Source: Smithellaceae bacterium (GTDB lineage: Bacteria; Desulfobacterota; Syntrophia; Syntrophales; Smithellaceae). Taken from it: a stretch of DNA of 24,479 nt. Position numbers and translations under genes: made by a program. Of this stretch, positions 7,472 to 15,615 are shown in pieces (the first letter of the stretch is position 1; every line of letters begins with the position of its first letter). The DNA is taken from contig JAQVLL010000002.1 in NCBI GenBank assembly GCA_028704195.1, forward strand, positions 1 through 24,479, written 5' to 3'. The notes beneath the pieces were generated by a model, which saw only the letters and a list, made by a program, of their open reading frames with translations, was not told the DNA's origin and searched no databases.

Positions 7472-9235
7472 TCAACAGTCTCTTTTATGTGCCTTGACGA
7501 TCTGTGAACGGATCATGCGCGGAAGAATCAGATGATGTTGTGGACAGATGGAGCGCGGATTTTGATAAACGCAGTTGGCAAAGCCTACCAAATATTTGCG
7601 CAATTGATCATAACGCACGATCTCGTCGACGAAGCCCTTTTGGGCGCAATACAGCGGATTGGACGTGTCATCATAATGTTTAACCATTTCGTTCATCCTG
7701 TCGATCGTAGGTTGCAAAGACCGTCCGTCATCTTTTTCCTTGACCAGGCGTCGGGCGTATGTTGCCGCCGCCGCCGTTTCTCCGTGCATGACGTTGATCT
7801 CTGTCGCCGCCGTACCCAGCGAGAAGGCATTGTTGTTGTTGGCTACCGGTCCGCCCATGACATAATAGCCGGCCACGCTGCCTTTGCGCAGAACGATGAG
7901 CATCATTGCCAGCTGGGAATTTTCAATGGAATAAATCAGGGATTGTCCGAGGCCTAGCAGCTCTGCTTTTTCCGCATCATCACCAACGTCAATGCCACTG
8001 GTGTCCTGAATCCAGATGACAGGAATTTTATCTCGGGAACACAATGTGACAAATTCACTCATCTTGATCAAACCCTGGCGGTAGAGCCTGCCGCCCGTCC
8101 CTTCATAGGCTTTGGTGTACTCCGGATATTCCATGAAAGCTCCCTGCCGGTTGCCGATCACGCCTATCAGGTATCCATCGATCTTCACCAGGCCTGTATA
8201 GACTTCCGGGCCGAATCCGGGACAGAATTCCATGTGCTCGGAGCGGTCGACCAGTCTTGCCAGCACTTGCTCGAAATCATATACACTTTTTTTATCAACC
8301 GGAACAATCGAGGCAATTTCCGATGGCGGATATTTTGGCTGTGCAGGTTCGGCCACGCGGAAAAAGCGCGGCCTGAATGCGGGAAGATCGTCCATGTAAT
8401 CCCTGATGGCGTCGAGCACCTGTTTTTCTTCGTCAAAAACGGCACGGAAAAATCCGGTGACATCGTAATGAATTTTAACGCTGCCGGGCGGAACGGATTT
8501 AAAATGCCTGGTCGCGCTGATGATTTCCTCCGCCCGCGTTTCATTGTAGGTCCCTGCCGGATGGATGCCGCTGAGGATGCCGCCGCCACCCACAGCCATA
8601 TTCGCCTTCTTATGAGCAAGCAGAATCACCGGACTGACCGACTGGTAACCGCCGCCTGCAGGATTGGTGCCGTAGATACCGGCAATGACCGGGTTGCCCA
8701 TGATCTCCAGCTCTGCATGGCGATAGAAACAGGCCCCCTGACCCCGTTTTCCTGCATACACTTTTTCCTGTTCGGTGAGCTTGACGCCTGAACAGTTCAC
8801 CAGCCACACCAGCGGAATGTGCAGGAGTTTGGCGATGTCCGTGACCCGCAGGTTGTTGTCCGGCTGACCCGCGATCCACGCGCCCGCCATCCATTTGTTG
8901 TTGAAGCCGATGAGGACGCACCACTTGCCGCGGATGCGGGCCAGGCCGTCCACGACGCCGGTGCTTCCCGATTCCTCGTTCTCCGGATCAAAGATGCTGT
9001 GCAGCGGGCAGAAGGTCCCGGGATCCACCAGGTATTCGATGCGCTGCCAGACGCTCATCTCGCCGCGCTCGTTCAGTCTGGACAGTGGGACGCCTACGGT
9101 TTTGATACGCTCGACTTCGGCGTCGATTGCCTTCATGATTTCTTCGATCTTTGAGCAGTTTTCCCTCATGTTTTCGATTTCTATTTCGGAAAGCTGGCTT
9201 CCCAGCGGATCCATTTTTTCAAAATACTGCCTCAT
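7472..9235 (-). CDS. gcdA: Glutaconyl-CoA decarboxylase, carboxyltransferase (alpha) subunit
   Basis: This subunit moves the carboxyl group of glutaconyl-CoA to biotin, forming crotonyl-CoA. In the complete complex, membrane subunits then release CO2 and export Na+. The 587 residues match the length I know for the Acidaminococcus enzyme. Characteristic stretches are present: two crotonase-fold carboxyltransferase halves with G-T-N-P-A-G-G-G-Y, A-N-M-A-V-G-G-G-G-I, W-I-Q-D-T-S-G-I-D-V-G and A-E-L-L-G-L-G-Q-S-L-I-Y-S-I-E, and near the end Y-Q-N-P-R-S-I-C-P. No transmembrane segment is seen, as expected for alpha. The start ATG has AGGAG six bases upstream. It follows the glutaryl-CoA dehydrogenase-like gene by 20 bp, so coupling of the two steps is likely. 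The beta (pump), gamma (biotin carrier) and delta subunits are not in the window. Confidence 0.9.
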   Translation of the reverse strand: MRQYFEKMDPLGSQLSEIEIENMRENCSKIEEIMKAIDAEVERIKTVGVPLSRLNERGEMSVWQRIEYLVDPGTFCPLHSIFDPENEESGSTGVVDGLARIRGKWCVLIGFNNKWMAGAWIAGQPDNNLRVTDIAKLLHIPLVWLVNCSGVKLTEQEKVYAGKRGQGACFYRHAELEIMGNPVIAGIYGTNPAGGGYQSVSPVILLAHKKANMAVGGGGILSGIHPAGTYNETRAEEIISATRHFKSVPPGSVKIHYDVTGFFRAVFDEEKQVLDAIRDYMDDLPAFRPRFFRVAEPAQPKYPPSEIASIVPVDKKSVYDFEQVLARLVDRSEHMEFCPGFGPEVYTGLVKIDGYLIGVIGNRQGAFMEYPEYTKAYEGTGGRLYRQGLIKMSEFVTLCSRDKIPVIWIQDTSGIDVGDDAEKAELLGLGQSLIYSIENSQLAMMLIVLRKGSVAGYYVMGGPVANNNNAFSLGTAATEINVMHGETAAAATYARRLVKEKDDGRSLQPTIDRMNEMVKHYDDTSNPLYCAQKGFVDEIVRYDQLRKYLVGFANCVYQNPRSICPQHHLILPRMIRSQIVKAHKRDC

Positions 9236-9255
9236 GGCTGACTCCTGTATCGGGG

Positions 9256-10413
9256 CTAAACCCGGTTTGGTGCAAATCCCATTGCCGCGTTGGCAACAAT
9301 CATGGTGTGCATGTTGGATGTTCCTTCCAGCGTTTCGAACTGCTTGGAGTCCCGCAGGAATCGCCCGCAGGGATATTCATCGGAATAGCCGAAGGAGCCG
9401 AACAGCTTCATGCATTCATTGGCGTCGTGAACAACAACTTTCGCACCGTATAGTTTGGACATGGAGGTTTCCATCACGTTGGGCATTCCTTTGTCCTTGA
9501 GCCAGGCAGCCTTGTACACCAGCGCCGCCAGGGTTTCGTGTCCGACTTTCATTTCCGCAACCTGCTGCTGAATCAGCTGGTACCTGCCGATCTGCTTTCC
9601 GAACTGACAGCGCTCCGTAGCGTATTTTGCAGAGGCGTCCAGGATCGCGCCGGAAAGGCCCAGTGCGCCCGCGGAGCAGCCCAGGCGTGTGGAATTGAGT
9701 TGCGTCATGCACATCTGGAACCCGCGGTTGAGCTTTCCAAGAAGAAGGCTTTTGGGTACTTTTACATCTTCAAAGGTGATCTCTGCCGTGTCGGCTGCCC
9801 ACAGTCCGACTTTATCGTTGATTTTTTTTCGGGTAACGCCGGGAAGGCTGTAGTCCATGATAAAGCAACTGATACCGTTGGCGCCCGCGTCCTTATCGGT
9901 TTTAACATACAGCAGACCGTGATTGGTGACGGTTCCGTTGGTGATCCACATTTTGTTTCCGTTGAGCAGATAGTAATCGCCTTTATCATCAGCGTGGCAT
10001 TTCATTGAAGCGACGTCGGAGCCGATATCCGGTTCGGTCATGGCAAAGCTGCCGATGTATTCACCGCTGACGAATTTTGGAATATAATGCTGCTTCTGCT
10101 CTTGGGTGCCGAATTTCTGGATGGTCAGCGCAGGGCCCCAGCACTGCATGTTGAAGGCCATCCGCCAAGAGGTGTGCACTTTGGCGATTTGTTCAATAGC
10201 CAGAGCACCTTCCAGGAAGCCCATGCCATTGCCGCCGTACTTTTCGTCGATGGAGAAGCCGAAAAAACCCAGCTCGGCCATCTTGTCGAATATTTCTTTG
10301 CGCCAGAAATGATTTTTCTCATCTTCCTCTACATGCGGCGCGATCTCTTTTTCGGCAAAACTTCTGGCCGTGTCCTGAATCATCGTTTGTTCTTCTGTTA
10401 ATGCGAAATTCAT
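9256..10413 (-). CDS. Glutaryl-CoA dehydrogenase-like acyl-CoA dehydrogenase, probably non-decarboxylating
   Basis: This FAD flavoenzyme of 385 residues has the normal family length. It shows the acyl-CoA dehydrogenase signatures F-A-M-T-E-P-D-I-G-S-D, W-I-T-N-G and Q-F-G-K-Q-I-G-R-Y-Q. The catalytic base is Glu363 in T-L-E-G-T. Aligned by eye with human glutaryl-CoA dehydrogenase, Arg84 (in S-W-R-M-A-F) falls on Arg94, which binds the distal carboxylate. Leu362 replaces Tyr369. Tyr-to-Val at this place is the reported hallmark of the Desulfococcus enzyme, which stops at glutaconyl-CoA. The start ATG 10413 has GGAGG nine bases upstream; the longer frame to 10545 runs through a hairpin-rich spacer and is not protein-like. 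gcdA follows after 20 bp. Substrate assignment is inferred. Confidence 0.85.
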   Translation of the reverse strand: MNFALTEEQTMIQDTARSFAEKEIAPHVEEDEKNHFWRKEIFDKMAELGFFGFSIDEKYGGNGMGFLEGALAIEQIAKVHTSWRMAFNMQCWGPALTIQKFGTQEQKQHYIPKFVSGEYIGSFAMTEPDIGSDVASMKCHADDKGDYYLLNGNKMWITNGTVTNHGLLYVKTDKDAGANGISCFIMDYSLPGVTRKKINDKVGLWAADTAEITFEDVKVPKSLLLGKLNRGFQMCMTQLNSTRLGCSAGALGLSGAILDASAKYATERCQFGKQIGRYQLIQQQVAEMKVGHETLAALVYKAAWLKDKGMPNVMETSMSKLYGAKVVVHDANECMKLFGSFGYSDEYPCGRFLRDSKQFETLEGTSNMHTMIVANAAMGFAPNRV

Positions 10414-10446
10414 ATTGTTTATCCTCCGAGGCTTTTTCCTGTTGCC

Positions 10447-10537
10447 ATTGCGAGCAGACCCTTGGTCTGCGCTGCAATCCCTAAAGCATAGGGAAGGGTT
10501 TGAATAACCTGACCACCTGAAGGTGGTGCGAGACCAC
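10447..10537. repeat. Cluster of REP-like hairpins between thiolase and glutaryl-CoA dehydrogenase genes
   Basis: Four short stems lie in about 90 bp. An imperfect outer ATTGC/GCAAT pair (10447-10478) encloses a perfect GCAGACC-CTT-GGTCTGC (10454-10470). CCCTA-AAGCA-TAGGG is at 10479-10493. CCACCT-GA-AGGTGG is at 10513-10526, and it overlaps GTGGT-GCGAG-ACCAC (10523-10537). The first resembles the ATTGCGAG...GCAAT palindromes common in Proteobacteria. It may stabilise or attenuate the transcript between the two genes. Confidence 0.55.
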
Positions 10538-10560
10538 GCGACCATTCCCTGTGATAAATG

Positions 10561-11829
10561 TTATTTTCGTTCAATAATTACGCATATTCCCTGACCGCCG
10601 CCGCCACAGATCGTTTCCAGTCCGAAACGCTTATCTGACCGCACCATTTCGTTGATCAGTGTGGTAAGGCGCATCGTGCCGGTTGCTCCGATGGGATGGC
10701 CGAGTGAAATGCCCGATCCGTTTACATTGACCTTCGCATCCATCTGCTCGTCGGAAATCCCCGAGAGTCTTGCATCCGCAAGGCACTGGACGGCAAAGGC
10801 TTCCTGTACTTCAATCAGGTCCATCTGATCGATGGTTGCGTTGATCTTTTTCAGCGCTTTTTCCACGGCCCCCGGAACCGCGGGGTAGGTAATAGTGGGG
10901 TCTGTGGCCGCTACAGCGCAGGAGCGAAAATAGGCCAGGGGTTTTACGCCCAGCTCTTTCGCTTTCTTTTCAGAAGCCATCACAACCACGGCCGCGCCGT
11001 CATTTTCCGACGATGAATTGCCCGCGGTGCAGATACCATCCTGATAAACAGGTTTCAGTTTGGCCAGGCGCTCCAGCGTGGTTTCCCGGCGCGGTCCCTC
11101 ATCTGTTTTCAGGTAAACCGTTTCACCGCTTTTTTTGTCAAGGCCTATGGGCACAGGAACAATTTCATCGGCGAACTTGCCAGCGTCCTGTGCCGCGATT
11201 GCTCTCTTATGGCTGCGCAGCGCCCAGCGGTCAGCTTCTTCGCGGGTGATTTTTTCTCTTTTGGCCGCCGTTTCAGCCCAGGTCATCATCGAGCTCAGTT
11301 CCCCGTAGCGCGCGATGGGCTGAGACATGACCCGCCCGCGCTGGATACGGTCATAAAAAGGAATGCCCCACATTGCCAGCGCTCCGTGGCCGCGGGGCAT
11401 GAACCCGTATTTTTCATGGTTTTTCCCGCCCAGTCCCCACTTGATGTCTCCGGGAATGTATAATTCTCCCTGGCTCATGGATTCCATGCCGCCGGCAATG
11501 ACCAGTTCGGCATTGCCTGTCTGGATTTTCATGGCTCCGTAAAAGATGGTATCCAGCCCCGAGCAGCAGCGTCTGTCCAGCATGATCCCCGGGATGGTGT
11601 CCGGCCAGCCTGCATCAAGCACGGCCATACGCGCTCCGTTGGCGCACTCGCCGTTCTGGTAGGCCGATCCCATGATGACATCATCAATGATGGCCGGATC
11701 GATCCCCGTTTTTTTTATTGCCGCCTGTAAAACAAGGCTTGCCAGCCGGTAAACAGGCACATCCCTGAACGCACCTCCGTATGCGCCGATGGGCGTACGC
11801 GCGCAACTGATAAAAACCACATTTTCCAT
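10561..11829 (-). CDS. Thiolase (acetyl-CoA acyltransferase/acetyltransferase)
   Basis: The 422-residue enzyme performs CoA-dependent cleavage of 3-oxoacyl-CoA to acetyl-CoA and a shortened acyl-CoA. The three catalytic elements are intact: nucleophile Cys88 in D-R-R-C-C-S-G, His378 in G-H-P-I-G-A-T-G and Cys408 in C-G-G-G-G-Q-G. Two positions differ from the usual consensus: Asp in place of Asn before the nucleophile, and Q-E-A-F-A in place of N-E-A-F-A. The start is ATG 11829 with GAGGTG upstream; an in-frame GTG nine bases earlier lies within that ribosome site and was not used. It lies 52 bp after malic enzyme. In this cluster it could cleave 3-oxopimeloyl-CoA, acetoacetyl-CoA or both; the sequence does not decide which. 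Confidence 0.9.
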   Translation of the reverse strand: MENVVFISCARTPIGAYGGAFRDVPVYRLASLVLQAAIKKTGIDPAIIDDVIMGSAYQNGECANGARMAVLDAGWPDTIPGIMLDRRCCSGLDTIFYGAMKIQTGNAELVIAGGMESMSQGELYIPGDIKWGLGGKNHEKYGFMPRGHGALAMWGIPFYDRIQRGRVMSQPIARYGELSSMMTWAETAAKREKITREEADRWALRSHKRAIAAQDAGKFADEIVPVPIGLDKKSGETVYLKTDEGPRRETTLERLAKLKPVYQDGICTAGNSSSENDGAAVVVMASEKKAKELGVKPLAYFRSCAVAATDPTITYPAVPGAVEKALKKINATIDQMDLIEVQEAFAVQCLADARLSGISDEQMDAKVNVNGSGISLGHPIGATGTMRLTTLINEMVRSDKRFGLETICGGGGQGICVIIERK

Positions 11830-11881
11830 AAACCGCACCTCGATAGATGAATTGACGTTTTCTTATGTATCTTTCCTTTGT

Positions 11882-13549
11882 TCAGGCCACCGTTTCCACT
11901 CGCGGATCTGTTTGATAGACGGGGCTGTACATCTTTGATTTAATGAATCCCGGTAAATCTGATGGTTCTTTCATCGCAGTGAGTCGCCTGGCAAATGCCA
12001 GCCTGGCAACGGTTGTCGCAATATGGAGGGACACTTCTCGAATGCGTGACAGTGACGGAAAAATCCTGCCCAGTTCCAAATCCTCTGTGGTTGCTTTCTT
12101 GGCCACGCACGCGGCAGCCACGGAAAACATTTCATCCGTTACCCGGGTTGATTCTGAAGCCAGAACGCCCAGCCCGACACCGGGGAATATATAGACATTG
12201 TTTGCCTGGCCCGGAATAAAATTCTGACCATTGATAACGACCGGCGGAAAGGGACTTCCGCTTGCAAATACCGCGTGTCCGTTTGTGTGGCTGTATGCGT
12301 CCTGTGCTGAGCATTCCGATCGTGAGGTCGGATTGGAAAGTGCAAACACAATGGGACGTTCATTCCATTTGGCCATGGCCTGTAAAATCTCCGGGGTGAA
12401 TGCCCCGGACTGCCCTGATGCTCCGATGATGGCGGTTGGTTTGATGGCATTGACCGCGGAGAAAAGATCGCGATGGAAGGGAAAGTCGTGGGCAAAGCGG
12501 CTTTTGTGCTGCACAAGGTCCGTTCGGCTCTCGACAACCAGTCCTTGGGAATCAACAAACCAGCAGCGGCCACGGGCTTCATTTTCAGAAAGACCCTGAT
12601 TAATCATGGAGGTGACTACCAGATTTCCGATCCCCAGGGCAGCCTCTCCCGCTCCCAGAAACACCAGTTTTTGGTCGGTCATTTTACCGCCGGTCATGCA
12701 CAGTGCCGAATACAACCCGGCCAGTGCCACACCGGCTGTACCCTGGATGTCGTCGTCGAACATGCAGTAGCGATCCCGGTAACGGTCAAGCAGCCGGAAG
12801 GCGTTTTTGTTGCCGAAGTCTTCGAACTGAATCATGACATGAGGGAATGTTTTGCTGGCTGCCTCCATAAACTCATCCAGGAGAGCATCGTATTCCTCCC
12901 CCTGCAGGCGTTCCTCCGGCAGACCGATATATTCCGGGTCACTCCAAAGCCCTTTGTTGCCGGTGCCGACATCGATCATGACCGGCAGGCATGCGTTGGG
13001 CGCGATGCCCGCACAGGCCGTGTAAAGTGACAGCTTGCCCACGGGAATTCCCATACCGTTGGAACCAAGATCGCCAAGTCCCAGGATGCGTTCGCCGTCT
13101 GTTACCACAAGGATGCGAACTTCCTTGTGTGGCCAGTTGCGCAGAATGCTCCTGATGTGGCCGCGATGATGCTTTGTAATGAAGATTCCACGGGGGCGAC
13201 GGAAAACTTTGCTGTATTCCTGGCAGGCCAGTCCAACGGTCGGCGTATAGATAATAGGGCTCAGTTCTTCGAGGTGCTCGATGAGTGTTTTGTAGAACAA
13301 CTGCTCATTGCGATCCTGCAGACCGATCAGATAAAGGTATTTTTCAAGGTTGCTGGGTTTGCGGCGGACATTGTTCATGATGTGCTGAACCTGCTGCTGC
13401 TGAGAAGAAATAATCGGCGGCAGCAATCCTTCGAGTCCCAGTGCTTTACGCTCAGCAGCGGTGAAGGCGGTGCCTTTATTCAAGGCGGGATCATGCAGTA
13501 AATCGATCCCCAGGGGAAGTTCCTCAAGACCTGATGGATGTTTTGCCAT
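11882..13549 (-). CDS. NAD-type malic enzyme (malate dehydrogenase, decarboxylating)
   Basis: Malic enzyme converts malate to pyruvate and CO2 with reduction of NAD(P). The 555 residues are the long bacterial/eukaryote-like form. Present are the N-terminal domain with the active-site Tyr in S-P-I-I-Y-T-P-T-V-G, L-G-L-G-D-L-G-S-N-G-M-G-I-P-V-G-K, the metal-binding F-D-D-D-I-Q-G-T-A-G, the dinucleotide fold G-A-G-E-A-A-L-G-I-G and the late F-P-G-V-G-L-G. All look intact, and NAD rather than NADP preference is inferred from the subfamily only. A GGAG lies 11 bases before the ATG. It sits within the beta-oxidation cluster, 180 bp after the 611-residue acyl-CoA dehydrogenase and 52 bp before thiolase, which is unusual company for this enzyme. 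Confidence 0.93.
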   Translation of the reverse strand: MAKHPSGLEELPLGIDLLHDPALNKGTAFTAAERKALGLEGLLPPIISSQQQQVQHIMNNVRRKPSNLEKYLYLIGLQDRNEQLFYKTLIEHLEELSPIIYTPTVGLACQEYSKVFRRPRGIFITKHHRGHIRSILRNWPHKEVRILVVTDGERILGLGDLGSNGMGIPVGKLSLYTACAGIAPNACLPVMIDVGTGNKGLWSDPEYIGLPEERLQGEEYDALLDEFMEAASKTFPHVMIQFEDFGNKNAFRLLDRYRDRYCMFDDDIQGTAGVALAGLYSALCMTGGKMTDQKLVFLGAGEAALGIGNLVVTSMINQGLSENEARGRCWFVDSQGLVVESRTDLVQHKSRFAHDFPFHRDLFSAVNAIKPTAIIGASGQSGAFTPEILQAMAKWNERPIVFALSNPTSRSECSAQDAYSHTNGHAVFASGSPFPPVVINGQNFIPGQANNVYIFPGVGLGVLASESTRVTDEMFSVAAACVAKKATTEDLELGRIFPSLSRIREVSLHIATTVARLAFARRLTAMKEPSDLPGFIKSKMYSPVYQTDPRVETVA

Positions 13550-13729
13550 ACGGATCTTATCTCCATTCCCTAAGATACAGTCTGTTCGATGTTGTCATTA
13601 TATTTTGTTTGCAGATATTTTTCCATTGTTTAAAGGAATATATCCGCTCCTTTGGATTATTTATCGTTTCAATCCCGGTTATGATTGCCTTTTTCCTTCT
13701 ACCTGTCCGGCCTTTCCTGTTGTAAAAGA

Positions 13730-15565
13730 TCAACTGACGATCAATGCTTCTTCCGGACAGGTGAGGACAGAATCTTCTTCGCTCTTGATGAGAGCGGCCA
13801 GCACAGGTGTTCCCGGCAGGATGTTGTTGAGGTAATACCTGGCTGATGCAATCTTTCCCTGGTAGTAATTGTAGTCCGCCTCACCTTCTGTTAACGTATC
13901 AAGCTTAGAGGCGGCAATCCTGGCCTGATCCATCAGGCACATCGACACGTACACTTTTGCGAATACAAACAAGGCCCGGATGGCATACAGCGGAATCAAC
14001 CGGCGTTTGTTTTTCAGATCGGCGTACCAGGAATCATAGGTCGCTCTTACATCAGCCGCTGCCTGATATCCTTTGTCCAACTGACTCATCTCTTTTTCAA
14101 AATTCGGCATATTCATGTTCGCGTCGATGAAGGACCTGATGTCCTGCATCCAGGCAGTAAAAGTAGTTCCTTCTTTCATGCGCATTTTGCGTCCGATCAG
14201 GTCATTGGCGTGAATAAACGAAGTGCCTTCCCAAATGGAAAGAATTTTGGAATCCCGCAGGTACTGTTCAACGGGATATTCCTGCGTGTATCCCACACCT
14301 CCCAGTACCTGAATCGCCTGAGTGATCACACCGACACTTGCCTCACTTCCGTAACACTTAACCAGCGGTGTCAGAATTTCCGCAAACGAACCGCATCTTT
14401 TCGCTTTTTCTTTATCGGGGGAATTATTCTCAATGTCCAGGTAGTAAAATCCCTTAAAGATCATGGCGCGGATGCCTTCAACATGGGCTTTCATATCCAA
14501 AAGCATCCGGCGAATGTCTTCATGCCTGATAATGGGCACGCGCTCGGCTCCTTTAACACCAAACGGTCTTCCCTGAATCCGTTCTGTTGCGTACTGCGAA
14601 GCAAAATAGCAGGCGGCGGCTCCCTGGGTATTGGCGTTATGGCCCGTTCCGATGCGCGACTCGTTCATCATATGGAACATCATGGCCAGTCCCTGGGAAA
14701 ATCCATTTGCGTCAGGCGCGGGTCCAAGCATAATGCCCCGGCAATTGTCTTCATCACCAAAATTTAAAAGAGTTGTTGCCTGGGCGTGCAACCCCATTTT
14801 ATGTTCAATCCCCACGGTAGTGACATCATTGGAGTCCCCCATAGATCCGTCATCATTCACCCAGTATTTGGGTACTATATAAAGACCGATTCCAGGAGAA
14901 CCCATGGCTCCTCCTTCAGGTCTTGCCAGCACCAGGTGGATGGTGTTTGCACACGTGCCCTGATCGCCGGCGGTGATGAACATCTTGGTTCCCTTGATTT
15001 TCCAAATGCGGGGATCATGGGTGGGGTAGGAACGGGTAATAATATCAACTATATCGGAGCCGAAATTGGGTTCGGTCAGGCACATCGTTCCCTGCCAGTA
15101 TCCTCCCAGCATTTTTGAGACAAACATGTCCTGATCCTTCTTTGTGCCGAAACGAAAAATCAAATTCGCCGCTCCCGAAGTAAGCTTTACACAGGAAGTC
15201 AGTGCCGGGCAGGCTGCCGTGTTGATTTCAGCATTAGCCTTGTACAGCATCAGCGGCATCCCTGTTTCTACCTTAATGCACTCACTTGATGATCCCCAGC
15301 CGTTTTGCTGCAGATATTGGTATGCCTCCTTGAAGCCGGGCGCCGGTGTTACAACGCCTTTGTCAAATTTGACGCCGATCTTGTCGCCCGGTGCGTTGAT
15401 GGGATGAACAATTTCCCTGGATACTTTGTAACCTTCATTGAGCAGCATATCGACATCGTCAAGCGTGAAATTGCCCTTGAATCGATCGCACGACAAGACT
15501 TCCTCTGTCGGAAGCCATTCTTTTAAAATAAACTTTAAATCCCTGATGTCATATTTAAATTCCAT
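13730..15565 (-). CDS. Long-form (DmdC-like) acyl-CoA dehydrogenase, 611 residues
   Basis: The protein is an FAD-dependent acyl-CoA dehydrogenase carrying a C-terminal extension of roughly 130-150 residues beyond the normal fold, like the 3-methylmercaptopropionyl-CoA dehydrogenase (DmdC) group. Visible motifs are C-L-T-E-P-N-F-G-S-D in the FAD/acyl site, M-F-I-T-A-G, the helix with G-G-V-G-Y-T-Q-E-Y-P-V-E-Q-Y-L-R-D and the likely catalytic Glu in I-W-E-G-T. It would introduce the 2,3-double bond, passing electrons to electron-transfer flavoprotein, whose genes are not here. The ATG has AGGAA upstream. It lies 50 bp after the hydratase/dehydrogenase fusion. Members of this group act on diverse acyl-CoAs; a dicarboxyl substrate such as pimeloyl-CoA is suggested only by the neighbours. 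Confidence 0.88.
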   Translation of the reverse strand: MEFKYDIRDLKFILKEWLPTEEVLSCDRFKGNFTLDDVDMLLNEGYKVSREIVHPINAPGDKIGVKFDKGVVTPAPGFKEAYQYLQQNGWGSSSECIKVETGMPLMLYKANAEINTAACPALTSCVKLTSGAANLIFRFGTKKDQDMFVSKMLGGYWQGTMCLTEPNFGSDIVDIITRSYPTHDPRIWKIKGTKMFITAGDQGTCANTIHLVLARPEGGAMGSPGIGLYIVPKYWVNDDGSMGDSNDVTTVGIEHKMGLHAQATTLLNFGDEDNCRGIMLGPAPDANGFSQGLAMMFHMMNESRIGTGHNANTQGAAACYFASQYATERIQGRPFGVKGAERVPIIRHEDIRRMLLDMKAHVEGIRAMIFKGFYYLDIENNSPDKEKAKRCGSFAEILTPLVKCYGSEASVGVITQAIQVLGGVGYTQEYPVEQYLRDSKILSIWEGTSFIHANDLIGRKMRMKEGTTFTAWMQDIRSFIDANMNMPNFEKEMSQLDKGYQAAADVRATYDSWYADLKNKRRLIPLYAIRALFVFAKVYVSMCLMDQARIAASKLDTLTEGEADYNYYQGKIASARYYLNNILPGTPVLAALIKSEEDSVLTCPEEALIVS

Positions 15566-15615
15566 GACGTGTTTCCTTATTGATTCTGCCTCAGGTCCAT
15601 GTAATCCGTTCAGGC

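Noticed and set aside
10414..10545. N-terminal extension of the glutaryl-CoA dehydrogenase-like protein
   Set aside because: The added residues come from the hairpin cluster, are not protein-like, and the ATG at 10413 has GGAGG and begins the standard family N-terminus.
13597..13602. TATAAT on the minus strand ahead of malic enzyme
   Set aside because: The matching -35 at 17 bases is poor (TGGAAA-like), so an internal promoter cannot be claimed, only kept in mind.
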